The notes: generated by a model from the sequence alone, not told the origin. Counted from the stretch's first letter, positions 6,204 to 14,691 are shown. The stretch is DNA of 27,337 bases from HGM04593 sp045647885 (GCA_045647885.1 JAZRMX010000031.1:1-27337), one strand, 5' to 3'. Translations and numbers: made by a program.

Positions 6204-7679
6204 ATGATTATGGATGAATTATATATGGTAAGATTGCAGGGGGGAGTGACGCGCGATGTTGTTGCGCGGTTTACGGCTCCTGTTTCACTTGAAATTTTGA
6301 AAGGTGAACATTTGGCGATTGTGGGGCACAATGGTGCCGGCAAAAGCCTTTTGGTTGATATTCTACTTGGTCGCTATCCATTGCGAGATGGCGTAATAGA
6401 GTATGATTTTTCACCTTCGGCATCGACAAGGGTGTATGAGAATGTAAAGTATATCACTTTCCGTGATACGTATGGCTCGGATGATGCTAATTACTGCTAC
6501 CAGTTACGTTGGAATACCCACGACCAAGATGATGCCATACCCACGGTTCGTGAACTCCTGGGAAAGGTTGAGGATGAGGCATTTATGCACGAGGTGCTGC
6601 AAATGTTTGCCATAGACCATTTGATTGATAAACGTATTGTTCTGCTCAGCAGTGGTGAGTTACGCAAGTTTCAGCTTGCCGAGGCTTTGCTCTCTTCGCC
6701 CCGTCTGTTGATTATTGACAATCCCTTTATCGGGCTCGATGTGGCGACAAGGGCGCTGTTATGTGGTGTTCTTGCCCGTCTTTCCGATAAAAAGAACCTG
6801 CAGATTGTGCTGGTGCTGTCTATGCTTGACGATGTTCCCGAATTTATCAATTCGGTGGTAACGGTTGAGAATATGACAGTGGGGGAGAAGGTGTCGCGCG
6901 ACGAATATTTGTCGCACCTCGACATTGTGTATGATGTTGCTGCGATAAAAAATGCCCAGCAGAGGGTTCTTTCGTTGCCGAACAACAAATGTGCTGCCTA
7001 TTGCGAGGAAAAAGGTGAAGTCGTGAGGCTGAATTCGGTATCGGTGAAGTACGACGAACGTGTGATACTCAAGGAGCTCGACTGGGTTGTGGAGCAGGGC
7101 GATGTGTGGGCTCTGTCGGGCGAGAATGGTGCCGGCAAATCTACTCTTTTGAGCCTTGTTTGTGCCGACAATCTGCAGTCATATGCTTGTGATATTGCTC
7201 TCTTTGGCCGCAAAAGGGGGTCGGGTGAGAGTATTTGGGAGATTAAAAAGAATATTGGTTATGTAAGTCCCGAAATGCATCGTTCTTATTTGCGCAATCT
7301 GCCGGTGATTGATATTGTGGCTTCGGGGTTGCACGACAGTATAGGACTTTATGTGAGCACGCCTCCCGAGGAACTTGCTGCCTGCGACTGGTGGCTCGAG
7401 ACATTCGGTATTTCTTCTTTGCGCGATAAATCGTTTCTTAAGATATCGAGTGGAGAGCAGCGTCTGGTGTTGCTTGCCCGTGCTTTTGTGAAAGACCCCT
7501 CTTTGCTCATACTTGACGAGCCGCTTCACGGGCTCGACACTTATAACCGCCGTATGGCAAAGGCGGTGATAGAGGCTTTCTCGCAGCGTCGTGGAAAAAC
7601 ATTGATTTTTGTGTCGCATTATGAGAATGAATTGCCGAACACAATTACTAAACGTTTGTTTTTAAAGCGTAACAGATAA
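6204..7679 (+). CDS. Tandem-ATPase ABC protein (ModF/PhrA-like), no membrane domain
   Basis: This 491-residue cytosolic protein consists of two fused ABC ATPase domains without membrane segments, the layout of E. coli ModF (PhrA). NBD1 has Walker A GHNGAGKS (41-48), signature LSSGE (148-152) and Walker B LLIID (168-172). However, Walker B is followed by Asn173 instead of the catalytic glutamate, and the H-loop position reads VLSML with no histidine. NBD2 is complete: GENGAGKS (306-313), ISSGEQ (414-419), LLILDEP with Glu439, and FVSHYENE with His472. Hydrolysis is therefore probably confined to one composite site. I start at ATG 6204 (6210 is equally possible) because of the promoter and because the extra upstream residues are hydrophobic and unconserved. 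No permease gene is adjacent. Substrate or partner is unknown. Confidence 0.85.
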   Translation: MIMDELYMVRLQGGVTRDVVARFTAPVSLEILKGEHLAIVGHNGAGKSLLVDILLGRYPLRDGVIEYDFSPSASTRVYENVKYITFRDTYGSDDANYCYQLRWNTHDQDDAIPTVRELLGKVEDEAFMHEVLQMFAIDHLIDKRIVLLSSGELRKFQLAEALLSSPRLLIIDNPFIGLDVATRALLCGVLARLSDKKNLQIVLVLSMLDDVPEFINSVVTVENMTVGEKVSRDEYLSHLDIVYDVAAIKNAQQRVLSLPNNKCAAYCEEKGEVVRLNSVSVKYDERVILKELDWVVEQGDVWALSGENGAGKSTLLSLVCADNLQSYACDIALFGRKRGSGESIWEIKKNIGYVSPEMHRSYLRNLPVIDIVASGLHDSIGLYVSTPPEELAACDWWLETFGISSLRDKSFLKISSGEQRLVLLARAFVKDPSLLILDEPLHGLDTYNRRMAKAVIEAFSQRRGKTLIFVSHYENELPNTITKRLFLKRNR

Positions 7680-7715
7680 TATTGCATTTACAATAGAAGA
7701 AAAAGAAGGTTTTAT

Positions 7716-7746
7716 TTGCTCGTGTCGCGAGAAAATGCGACCTTTG
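7716..7746 (+). promoter_or_regulatory. Promoter of the nusB operon
   Basis: TTG at 7716-7718, 20 bases, then GACCTTTG at 7739-7746, one mismatch from TAnnTTTG. Predicted start is near 7752, about 18 bases before the nusB ATG at 7770. This excludes an in-frame TTG at 7716 as start codon, since it is part of the -33 box. Confidence 0.65.
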
Positions 7747-7769
7747 CACACAATCAGACTATATTTTTT

Positions 7770-8693
7770 ATGATTAACAGAGTTCTCATCCGTCTTAAAA
7801 TTGTACAGATTGTATACGCCTATTATCAGAACAGCGGCAAGAGCATAAAAGCCGCCGAAGATGAGGTTTTCTTCAGTCTCTCGAAGGCTTACGATCTCTA
7901 TAACTATCTATTGCTGCTCATTCCGGGAATTACACATTACGCAGCCGACAGAATTGCATTCAACAGTATGAAGTTGCGCCCCACCGACAGCGATATTAAT
8001 CCTAATCTCAAGTTTGTGAATAACCGCTTTGTGGCCCAGCTTGCCGAGAATGAACAGCTATGCAAGTTCGCCGAAAAGAGCAAAGTGAATTGGGTGGAAA
8101 ATTCCGACCTTTTGCGCATGCTTCTCGATGAAATTGAGCAGAGCGATATATATAAGGAGTATATGGCAAGCGAGGAGTCTTCTTACGAAGAGGATCGCGA
8201 GTTGTGGCGTAAGCTATACAAGGCTTTTATCTTTGACAACGAACAGCTCGATGCGCTACTCGAGGAGCAGAGCCTTTACTGGAACGACGACAAGTCAATT
8301 GTGGATACATTTGTGTTGAAGACCATTAAACGTTTTGAGGAGGGCGCCGGTGCCGCACAGGAATTGTTGCCCGAATACAAGGATGTTGAGGATATGGGCT
8401 TTGCACGTAAACTTTTCCACGCAGCCATAACAAAGGCTGAGGAGTACCGCAAGCTTATGGCCGAAAACTCCAAGAACTGGGATATGTCGCGCTTCGCCTT
8501 TATGGATGTGGTGATTATGCAGGTGGCTCTTGCCGAAATCTTTACGTTCGGCGACATTCCCTTGTGTGTGACATTGAACGAGTATGTGGAGATTGCAAAG
8601 TACTATAGCACAGCAAAGAGCGGTTCGTTCGTGAATGGCTTGCTGGACTCTATTACAAAGAAACTCCGCAGCGAAGGAAAACTTGATAAATAA
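7770..8693 (+). CDS. nusB: Transcription antitermination factor NusB, long Bacteroidetes form
   Basis: NusB binds boxA RNA with S10 (NusE) and supports antitermination on rRNA operons. The protein has 307 residues, about twice the 139 of E. coli NusB, which is normal in Bacteroidales. The N-terminus INRVLIRLKIVQIVYAYYQNSGKS (2-25) is the first NusB helix. The conserved C-terminal part (about 220-303) contains NWDMSRFAFMDVVIMQVALAEIF, then VTLNEYVEIAKYYSTAKSGSFVNGLLDSI, the family's most conserved block. The middle (about 60-215) is a lineage-specific helical, acidic insertion with no function I can name. The ATG at 7770 follows a good promoter. yajC follows after 22 bases, so it heads the nusB-yajC-ybbR-coaE run. 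Confidence 0.93.
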   Translation: MINRVLIRLKIVQIVYAYYQNSGKSIKAAEDEVFFSLSKAYDLYNYLLLLIPGITHYAADRIAFNSMKLRPTDSDINPNLKFVNNRFVAQLAENEQLCKFAEKSKVNWVENSDLLRMLLDEIEQSDIYKEYMASEESSYEEDRELWRKLYKAFIFDNEQLDALLEEQSLYWNDDKSIVDTFVLKTIKRFEEGAGAAQELLPEYKDVEDMGFARKLFHAAITKAEEYRKLMAENSKNWDMSRFAFMDVVIMQVALAEIFTFGDIPLCVTLNEYVEIAKYYSTAKSGSFVNGLLDSITKKLRSEGKLDK

Positions 8694-8715
8694 CTAAAAA
8701 AAACAAGAAATAATT

Positions 8716-9024
8716 ATGATTTTACTACAGGCTTCAAATGATTGGGTGCAGATGATTTTTGGCAACCAATATTTTATGATTATTGCAGTGATTGCAATCG
8801 TTTACTTTATGATGATTCGTCCCCAGCGTAAGCGTCAGAAAGAGATCGATAACTTCCGCAAAGGTTTGCAGCCCGGTCAGGAGGTTGTGACAAGCGGTGG
8901 CATTTATGGCAAAATCAAGGAAATTAATGACAATATTGTTGTTCTTGAGGTTGCACACAATGTGAACATCCGCGTGGACAAGTCTACAATTTTTGCAAAT
9001 CCTGCAGCGTCGCAGCAGCAGTAA
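8716..9024 (+). CDS. yajC: Preprotein translocase subunit YajC
   Basis: YajC is the small inner-membrane partner of SecDF in the Sec holotranslocon. The 102-residue protein has one transmembrane helix (about 18-34, QYFMIIAVIAIVYFMMI) directly followed by the diagnostic RPQRKRQKE motif. Next comes the cytosolic domain with GLQPGQEVVTSGGIYGKIKEINDNIVVLEVAHNVNIRVDKSTI, ending in a glutamine-rich tail. Length and motif order are those of the family. It lies 22 bases after nusB and 15 bases before the ybbR-like gene. SecD/SecF genes are not adjacent. Confidence 0.95.
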   Translation: MILLQASNDWVQMIFGNQYFMIIAVIAIVYFMMIRPQRKRQKEIDNFRKGLQPGQEVVTSGGIYGKIKEINDNIVVLEVAHNVNIRVDKSTIFANPAASQQQ

Positions 9025-9039
9025 TATATCGCAGCAGCC

Positions 9040-9984
9040 TTGAAGAACAAAAGCATAAAATCTCGGTCGGGAAGCGAATTTTTGCTTTTTCTCTTTTTTG
9101 TATTGGTCTCGTGTTGTCTTTGGTTGATGCTTACGCTTAACCAGAATTACGAGACCGATATAAAGTTTAATGTGACCATTAAGGAGAAACCCGAGGATGT
9201 TACTTTCACTTCGGAGGGCGAGGAGATTGTTGTGCGTGTGCGCGACAGGGGTACCACGCTTATGAATTACAAGTTGGAGTCTTTTATGCCCATTTCGGTG
9301 AATTACTCCGAATTTGTAAATCGCAAGGGGCGTTTGTTGCTTCCTCTGTCGGTTCTGCAGAAAAGAATAAAGAAACAGTTGCAATCCTCCACCTCTTTGC
9401 TCTCTGTTTACCCCGATACTCTTGTCTATTATACCCAAGAGAGCGCGGTACGCTTTCCGGTGAAGGTGGTTGGTGAGTTTGAGCCTGCAAGGCAGTATGC
9501 TCTGGGCAATGTAACGGTGTCGCCCGACTCTGTTTGGGTGTTTGCTCCCGTGCAGGTGGCCGACACTATGAGAGTCCTTTATACCGAGCCCCGTGAGGAG
9601 CGCGAATTGCGCGATACGCTTGTGTACAAAGTGGCGTTGATGGTGCCTGAGAGTGTGAATAGCTGTACTCCCTCCGAGGTTACCGTTACCGTGCCTGTAT
9701 ATCCTTATGCGCAAAAAAGTTTCAAGTTGCCGGTTATTGGTGTCGATTTTCCCGATACATACAAATTGCGTACTTTCCCTTCTCATGTACAGGTTATGCT
9801 GAATGTGAGTATGGATAATTATAACAGGATTGATGCCGATGATTTTGAGGTTGGCGTGAGTTATATTGATGTTTTTGAATCCGATAATAACCAGGCTCCT
9901 GTGAAGCTGATACGTGCTCCCCATTATGCAAAGGATGTTGTAATTCTGCCTTCGGCAGTGGAATATATAATTGAAAAGCAATGA
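9040..9984 (+). CDS. YbbR-like domain protein, membrane-anchored
   Basis: This 314-residue protein has an N-terminal transmembrane anchor (about 13-32, FLLFLFFVLVSCCLWLML) after a basic KNKSIKSRS segment. An extracytoplasmic region of repeated beta-rich YbbR-like units follows (about 40-110, 120-205, 215-310; for example VTFTSEGEEIVVRVRDRGTTL and YALGNVTVSPDSVWVFAPVQV). YbbR proteins such as CdaR regulate diadenylate cyclases in Firmicutes, but no cyclase gene is nearby and this role is not shown here. No ATG precedes the transmembrane segment, so the start is taken as TTG at 9040, 15 bases after yajC. The stop overlaps the coaE start by four bases (ATGA), implying coupled translation. The family is clear; the function is open. 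Confidence 0.85.
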   Translation: MKNKSIKSRSGSEFLLFLFFVLVSCCLWLMLTLNQNYETDIKFNVTIKEKPEDVTFTSEGEEIVVRVRDRGTTLMNYKLESFMPISVNYSEFVNRKGRLLLPLSVLQKRIKKQLQSSTSLLSVYPDTLVYYTQESAVRFPVKVVGEFEPARQYALGNVTVSPDSVWVFAPVQVADTMRVLYTEPREERELRDTLVYKVALMVPESVNSCTPSEVTVTVPVYPYAQKSFKLPVIGVDFPDTYKLRTFPSHVQVMLNVSMDNYNRIDADDFEVGVSYIDVFESDNNQAPVKLIRAPHYAKDVVILPSAVEYIIEKQ

Positions 9985-10571
9985 GTGGTGTGCTTAAATT
10001 GGCGATAACCGGTAATATGGGCAGCGGAAAATCTGTTGTTTCCCGTATGCTTGAAATTATGGGTATTCCTGTATATGACTGCGACAGCCGTGCAAAAGCT
10101 CTGATGCAGCACGATGCTTTGATGGTGAAGGCTTTGAAGCGTATGTTTGGCGAGGAATGCTATAATTCCGATGGCTCGCTGAATCGCCCTTGGCTTGCAG
10201 CACAGATATTTACCGACAAGGAGAATGTTGCTCGCGTGAATGCTCTGGTGCATCCGCGTGTGAAGGAGGATTTCCTTTTGTGGGCCGAGTCTGCCGGCAG
10301 TGATATTGTAGCTGTGGAGAGTGCTATCCTATACGAGTCGGGTATGGCTGAAACTGTTGATAAAGTGCTGCTCGTGTGGGCCGACAAGGAGACTGCAGTG
10401 CAGCGTGTGATGCGTCGTGGTGGTCTTGCTCGCGAGCAGGTGCTTTCCCGCTTGCAGAACCAGATGTCGGTTGACGAGTTGTTGTTACTGTCGGATTATG
10501 CAATCCGCAACGATGGCGAGAGTGCGGTTTTGCCGCAATTGATGGAAATTGTTAATGGATTGCGTGAGTAA
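9981..10571 (+). CDS. coaE: Dephospho-CoA kinase
   Basis: CoaE phosphorylates the 3'-hydroxyl of dephospho-CoA with ATP, the last step of coenzyme A synthesis. The 196-residue P-loop protein is of normal length. Visible are Walker A GNMGSGKS (11-18), YDCDSRAK (catalytic-region Asp35), the substrate-lid region with VHPRVKEDF (about 91-99), VESAILYESGM (about 113-123) and a RRGGLAREQVLSRLQNQM block (about 146-163). All are family features, so activity is expected. The start is the ATG overlapping the ybbR-like stop. It is the fourth gene of the nusB run. A separate promoter for the next gene appears just downstream. Confidence 0.95.
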   Translation: MSGVLKLAITGNMGSGKSVVSRMLEIMGIPVYDCDSRAKALMQHDALMVKALKRMFGEECYNSDGSLNRPWLAAQIFTDKENVARVNALVHPRVKEDFLLWAESAGSDIVAVESAILYESGMAETVDKVLLVWADKETAVQRVMRRGGLAREQVLSRLQNQMSVDELLLLSDYAIRNDGESAVLPQLMEIVNGLRE

Positions 10572-10596
10572 AAAACGTTAGTTAACATATTTTTCT

Positions 10597-10626
10597 TTGC
10601 AGTTACGCAGCGATGTTATAAATTCG
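10597..10626 (+). promoter_or_regulatory. Candidate promoter of DUF5606-DUF4923
   Basis: TTG at 10597-10599, 19 bases, then TAAATTCG at 10619-10626, one mismatch from TAnnTTTG. It sits in the 100-base gap after coaE and would start transcription near 10633, about 40 bases before the DUF5606 ATG. Confidence 0.5.
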
Positions 10627-10671
10627 CATAGTGATATTTAAAATTGAATAATTGAGAAAAATTTTATTTAT

Positions 10672-11088
10672 ATGTTTGAAAGAGTTTTGACAATTTCGGG
10701 TAAGCCCGGTCTTTATCGTCTGCTGTCGAGCGGACGCAATATGTTGGTTGTAGAGGTGGTTGACGCTACAAAGAAGCGTATGCCTATACATAACAGTGAT
10801 AAGGTGGTGATGCTTGACGATATCGCTATCTATACCGATACAGAGGAGGTTCCTTTGCGCGAGGTGTTCAGAAAAATATACGAGAAGGAGAATGCAGTTC
10901 TTCCTATGGATTTGAAACTTGCTACTCCCGAGGAACTTGTAGCTTATTTCGAGGGTGTTATGCCCGATTATGACCGAGAGCGTGTTTATCTCACACACAT
11001 AAAGAAGATGTACTCTTGGTACAATATTCTTGTGGCTAACGGTATTACAGATTTTGAGGAGCCTGCCGAGGAGGGTGCTGCTGAATAA
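10672..11088 (+). CDS. DUF5606 family protein
   Basis: This 138-residue soluble protein matches the Bacteroidetes DUF5606 family: it begins FERVLTISGKPGLYRLLSSGRNMLVVEVVD (2-31), a small beta-barrel-like block. Then come IHNSDKVVMLDDIAIYTDTEEVPLREVFRKIYEKE (about 39-73) and a helical C-terminal half (DYDRERVYLTHIKKMYSWYNIL, about 99-120). It has an acidic alanine/glutamate tail and no signal peptide. The family is commonly found near coaE, nusB and yajC in this phylum. Its function is not known to me, and the sequence shows no catalytic motif. The DUF4923 gene starts two bases after its stop, so the two are co-transcribed. Confidence 0.8.
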   Translation: MFERVLTISGKPGLYRLLSSGRNMLVVEVVDATKKRMPIHNSDKVVMLDDIAIYTDTEEVPLREVFRKIYEKENAVLPMDLKLATPEELVAYFEGVMPDYDRERVYLTHIKKMYSWYNILVANGITDFEEPAEEGAAE

Positions 11089-11090
11089 TT

Positions 11091-11840
11091 ATGAAAAGAG
11101 TACTTTTCCTTGTTGCTGTATGCGTGTTCGCTATTAACGCTTCTGCCCAGTGGAATGCGTTGAGCGGTGTTCTTCAGAAGTTGACAGGTTCGTCGAGTGA
11201 AACTGCCACAACTGCTACCACCACAACTTCTTCTGCAACAAATAATCTTACTTCCACTGCTACCGATGCCTTGAAGAATGTTCTTGGCAGCATCATTGGC
11301 AACAGTATGCCTGTTTCCGAGGCTACTATAAACGGTGTGTGGAATTACGAAGGTGTTTCTTGCGTACTTGAGAGCGAGAATGCCCTTGCAAATATTGGTG
11401 GAAGCGCCGCTGCCGGTACCATAGAGAGCAAGCTTGATGGTTACTTGGCGAAGGTGGGTGTTGCTCCCGGTGCTTGTACTTTTGCTTTCCTCGATGGCGA
11501 TTCTTGTGCTTTCACTGTCAATGGCCGTACATTGAACGGAACTTATGTGTTGAATTCACAGGACAAGACTGTTGCTTTGAATTTCTATGGTTATGTGTCA
11601 ATGACAGCCCACGTTTCTTATAACCTGTCGAATTTGGAGCTTGTATTCGAGGCTGACAAGTTGCTTGCTCTTATCAAGAAGGCAACCTCTCTTGTGTCGT
11701 CGAACTCTGGTACGGTGAGCTCTTTGCTTGGCGGTGTTACTGGTGCTTCTTCGGCCACAACAGGTGCTACGTTGCAGACAGTTTCGGGTCTCTTGGATAA
11801 CTATACCGGTATGATGCTTGGTATGAAGTTGAGTAAATAA
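11091..11840 (+). CDS. DUF4923 family exported protein
   Basis: The protein has 249 residues with a clear signal peptide (MKRVLFLVAVCVFAINASAQ, cleavage likely after Ala19 before Gln20). A Ser/Thr/Ala-rich low-complexity linker follows (about 33-60). The DUF4923 domain then runs from about 75: ATINGVWNYEGVSCVLESENALANIGG, and SCAFTVNGRTLNGTYVLNSQDKTVALNF. This is a lipocalin-like, beta-rich pattern. A second low-complexity Ser/Thr/Gly stretch lies near 205-230. There is no lipobox, so it is probably periplasmic or secreted. It starts two bases after the DUF5606 stop and ends before a strong terminator. I know of no experimental function. Confidence 0.8.
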   Translation: MKRVLFLVAVCVFAINASAQWNALSGVLQKLTGSSSETATTATTTTSSATNNLTSTATDALKNVLGSIIGNSMPVSEATINGVWNYEGVSCVLESENALANIGGSAAAGTIESKLDGYLAKVGVAPGACTFAFLDGDSCAFTVNGRTLNGTYVLNSQDKTVALNFYGYVSMTAHVSYNLSNLELVFEADKLLALIKKATSLVSSNSGTVSSLLGGVTGASSATTGATLQTVSGLLDNYTGMMLGMKLSK

Positions 11841-11861
11841 GCCGTTAGATAGCTTTGTGAT

Positions 11862-11899
11862 AACAAAAAACCGGACTTTTAAAAGTCCGGTTTTTTGTT
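11862..11899. terminator. Bidirectional palindromic terminator
   Basis: The sequence is a perfect 38-base palindrome with half AACAAAAAACCGGACTTTT. It gives a GC-containing stem flanked by an A-tract and a T-tract, and so works on either strand. It lies between DUF4923 (plus, ends 11840) and clpB (minus, ends 11901), which converge. Confidence 0.9.
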
Positions 11900-11900
11900 G

Positions 11901-14492
11901 TTATCGGTTACTGAAGATGAGCATACTTCCGTTGCTGTCTATTCTTATAGGTCGGCTCTTGTCTACATCGCCGGCAAGCAGTTGCTTGGAGAGGTCGTTG
12001 AGCAGGTAGCGTTGTATGGCGCGCTTTATGGGGCGGGCACCAAATTCGGGGTCGAACCCAGCCGAGGCTATGAATTTTATGGCTGCAGGGCTTACCTCGA
12101 GTGTTACCTCGTTCTCCTTCATCATTTTTATGATTCCTGCAATCTGCAGCTCCACTATCTGTTCTATCTCTCCTTCGTTGAGAGGGGTGAACATGATGGT
12201 TTCGTCTATGCGGTTGAGGAATTCGGGGCGTATGTTCTTCTTGAGCATATCCATAATCTTCTCCTTGGTCGCTTCGATGATTTCTTCGCGGTTGTGGCTG
12301 TTTATCTTCTCGAACTGCTCCTGTATGTAGTTGCTGCCAAGGTTGCTTGTCATTATAATTATGGTGTTTTTGAAGTTTACGCAGCGTCCTTTGTTGTCGG
12401 TGAGGCGGCCGTCGTCGAGTACTTGCAGGAGTATGTTGAAGACATCGGGGTGGGCTTTCTCTATTTCGTCGAAGAGTACAACGGAGTAGGGCTTGCGGCG
12501 CACGGCTTCGGTGAGCTGGCCGCCCTCTTCGTAGCCTACGTATCCCGGAGGCGCTCCAATGAGACGCGATACGGAGAATTTCTCTTGGTATTCGCTCATA
12601 TCGATGCGTGTCATCAGGGTTTCGTCGTTAAAAAGGTAGGCGGCAAGGGCTTTTGCCAGCTCGGTCTTTCCCACGCCTGTGGTTCCCAGGAATATGAAGG
12701 AGCCGATGGGGCGTTTGGGGTCCTGGAGGCCGGCGCGGCTACGACGCACTGCATCGCTCACTGCGGTTATGGCCTCTTCTTGTCCTATGACGCGCTTGTG
12801 CAGCTCCTCTTCAAGGTTGAGCAGTTTGTCGCGCTCGCTCTGCAGCATCTTGCTCACGGGGATTCCTGTCCAGCGCGATACTACATCGGCTATGTCTTCG
12901 GCTGTCACCTCTTCTTTTATCATTGCGCTGCCTTGCTGTGCTTCTTGTAGCTTGCTTTGGGTAGCATCTATTTCGTCGTTAAGGGTTTTTATTTTTCCGT
13001 AACGTATTTCTGCAACCTTGCCGTAATCGCCTTCGCGCTCGGCTTTATCGGCCTCGAATTTAAGGTGTTCAATCTCCTGCTTTGCGCTCTGTATTCTGTC
13101 GGCAAGTTCCTTTTCCTGCTGCCATTTGGCTCGTCTGTCGTGCTCCTGCTCTTTCAGGCTTGCTATCTCGGCTTTCAGTTGTGCGAGTTTGGTTTCGTCG
13201 TTCTCTCTCTTTATTGCCTCGCGTTCAATTTCAAGCTGTTTTATGTGGCGAGAGATTTCATCGAGTTCTTCGGGAAGGGAGTCGCGCTCCATACGTAGCT
13301 TGGCGGCGGCTTCATCGACAAGGTCTATGGCTTTGTCGGGGAGGAAGCGCTCGGTGATGTAGCGGTCGCTGAGTGTGACGGCTGCTATTAGGGCGTCGTC
13401 CTGTATGCGCACTTTATGGTGGCTCTCATAACGTTCTTTGAGGCCGCGAAGTATGGAGATGGTGCTCATCTTGTCGGGCTCGTTTACCATTACGCTCTGG
13501 AAACGGCGTTCAAGGGCCTTGTCTTTCTCAAAGTATTTCTGGTATTCGTCGAGGGTGGTGGCACCGATGGAGCGTAGCTCGCCACGGGCAAGTGCTGGTT
13601 TCAGTATGTTGGCTGCGTCCATTGCTCCTTCGCTTTTTCCTGCTCCAACGAGGGTGTGTATCTCGTCTATGAAGAGGATGATTTTGCCTTCGGCTTTTGT
13701 TACTTCGTTTATTACGGCCTTTAATCGCTCCTCAAATTCGCCTTTGTACTTTGCTCCGGCTACAAGTGCGCCCATGTCGAGGGAGTAGATTTCTTTGTCG
13801 CGTAGGTTGTCGGGTACGTCGCCGCGTATGATGCGGTGGGCAAGTCCTTCTACTATTGCTGTTTTTCCTGTGCCGGGCTCGCCAATGAGTATGGGGTTGT
13901 TCTTTGTGCGACGGCTCAAAATTTGGAGTATGCGGCGTATTTCATCGTCGCGCCCTATGACGGGGTCGAGCTTGCCGTTCTTGGCTGCGTCGTTTAGGTT
14001 TATGGCGTATTTTCCCAGGGCTTGATAGCTCTCTTCGGCCGATTGTGATTTTACGCTTTCGCCTTTACGTAGCTCCATTATGGCTTTCTCAATGTCGTTG
14101 GGTGTGGCTCCTTGTTCTTTTAGGAGTGTTGCCACAGGGCTTGTAGTTTTTATGAGCGCGAGTATGATGGGTTCTACCGACACGAATTCGTCACCGAATT
14201 TCTTGGCGCTCTCTTCGGCTTTCTGAAGTACTTCGTTGCTTTGTCGGCTGAGGTAGGGGTCTCCTCCCTGTACTTTGGGGTAGCTTGTTTCAAGCTTTTC
14301 AACTTCGCTCTTGAACAACTGTGGGTTTACACCTGCTTTCTGAAGTATGAATGCGCTTATTTGTTCGCTACTTCGCATTATTCCGCCCATTATGTGGGCC
14401 GGTTCTATTGCTTGTTGGTTAAGTGACTGTACTCTGTTTACAGCCTCTTGAATAGCCTCTTGGGCTTTAATGGTAAATTTGTTGAAGTTCAT
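11901..14492 (-). CDS. clpB: ATP-dependent disaggregase ClpB
   Basis: ClpB is the hexameric cytosolic AAA+ disaggregase that threads aggregated proteins and hands them on with DnaK. The 863-residue protein is full length. The Clp-N domain is at 1-145, and NBD1 has Walker A GEPGTGKT (204-211) and Walker B IILFIDEIHTLVG (about 270-283). A long charged coiled-coil middle domain lies at about 400-525. NBD2 has Walker A GTTGVGKT (603-610), pore loop GYVGYEEGG (about 650), Walker B VVLFDEIEKAH and sensor-2 GARPIKRAIQ. The presence of the middle domain separates it from ClpA and ClpC. The start MNFNKFTIKAQEAIQEA is standard. It is monocistronic between terminators; I see a sigma-ABfr-like promoter but no CIRCE element upstream. 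Confidence 0.97.
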   Translation of the reverse strand: MNFNKFTIKAQEAIQEAVNRVQSLNQQAIEPAHIMGGIMRSSEQISAFILQKAGVNPQLFKSEVEKLETSYPKVQGGDPYLSRQSNEVLQKAEESAKKFGDEFVSVEPIILALIKTTSPVATLLKEQGATPNDIEKAIMELRKGESVKSQSAEESYQALGKYAINLNDAAKNGKLDPVIGRDDEIRRILQILSRRTKNNPILIGEPGTGKTAIVEGLAHRIIRGDVPDNLRDKEIYSLDMGALVAGAKYKGEFEERLKAVINEVTKAEGKIILFIDEIHTLVGAGKSEGAMDAANILKPALARGELRSIGATTLDEYQKYFEKDKALERRFQSVMVNEPDKMSTISILRGLKERYESHHKVRIQDDALIAAVTLSDRYITERFLPDKAIDLVDEAAAKLRMERDSLPEELDEISRHIKQLEIEREAIKRENDETKLAQLKAEIASLKEQEHDRRAKWQQEKELADRIQSAKQEIEHLKFEADKAEREGDYGKVAEIRYGKIKTLNDEIDATQSKLQEAQQGSAMIKEEVTAEDIADVVSRWTGIPVSKMLQSERDKLLNLEEELHKRVIGQEEAITAVSDAVRRSRAGLQDPKRPIGSFIFLGTTGVGKTELAKALAAYLFNDETLMTRIDMSEYQEKFSVSRLIGAPPGYVGYEEGGQLTEAVRRKPYSVVLFDEIEKAHPDVFNILLQVLDDGRLTDNKGRCVNFKNTIIIMTSNLGSNYIQEQFEKINSHNREEIIEATKEKIMDMLKKNIRPEFLNRIDETIMFTPLNEGEIEQIVELQIAGIIKMMKENEVTLEVSPAAIKFIASAGFDPEFGARPIKRAIQRYLLNDLSKQLLAGDVDKSRPIRIDSNGSMLIFSNR

Positions 14493-14559
14493 TTCTAAGA
14501 AACTGTTAAATGGTTAATACTGTTCTTGCAGTTGTCTCTGCTTTCTGCAAATATTGAAA

Positions 14560-14591
14560 CAAATATTGAGCCATCTTGGTTTCTGTGTCAA
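14560..14591 (-). promoter_or_regulatory. Candidate promoter of clpB
   Basis: On the minus strand TTG (14591-14589, within TTTG) is followed after 21 bases by AATATTTG (14567-14560), one mismatch from TAnnTTTG. A second AATATTTG copy lies 12 bases downstream (14555-14548) but lacks a -33 partner. Predicted start is near 14553, leaving a leader of about 60 bases. Confidence 0.45.
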
Positions 14592-14638
14592 ATTGTCTGC
14601 GGCAGCTGACATTTTGGCGGTCTGAAAGGTGCGAGTAT

Positions 14639-14675
14639 AACAAAAGGGCGCAAAAAGAATTTGCGCCCTTTTGTT
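14639..14675 (-). terminator. Terminator downstream of nadE
   Basis: AACAAAAGGGCGCAAA (14639-14654) pairs perfectly with its complement at 14660-14675 around the 5-base loop AAGAA. The stem is 16 bp. On the minus strand the distal arm contains CCCTTTTGTT, providing the T-rich end. It lies 17 bases past the nadE stop. Confidence 0.8.
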
Positions 14676-14691
14676 GTGGAATGTGTGTTTA

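Noticed and set aside
8734..9981. A 415-codon minus-strand ORF across yajC and the ybbR-like gene
   Set aside because: Long only because of codon bias on the opposite strand; it has no start signals and the plus-strand genes are clearly real.
11895..12950. A 351-codon plus-strand ORF antisense to clpB
   Set aside because: Mirrors the clpB C-terminal coding region, which is fully conserved; no independent support.
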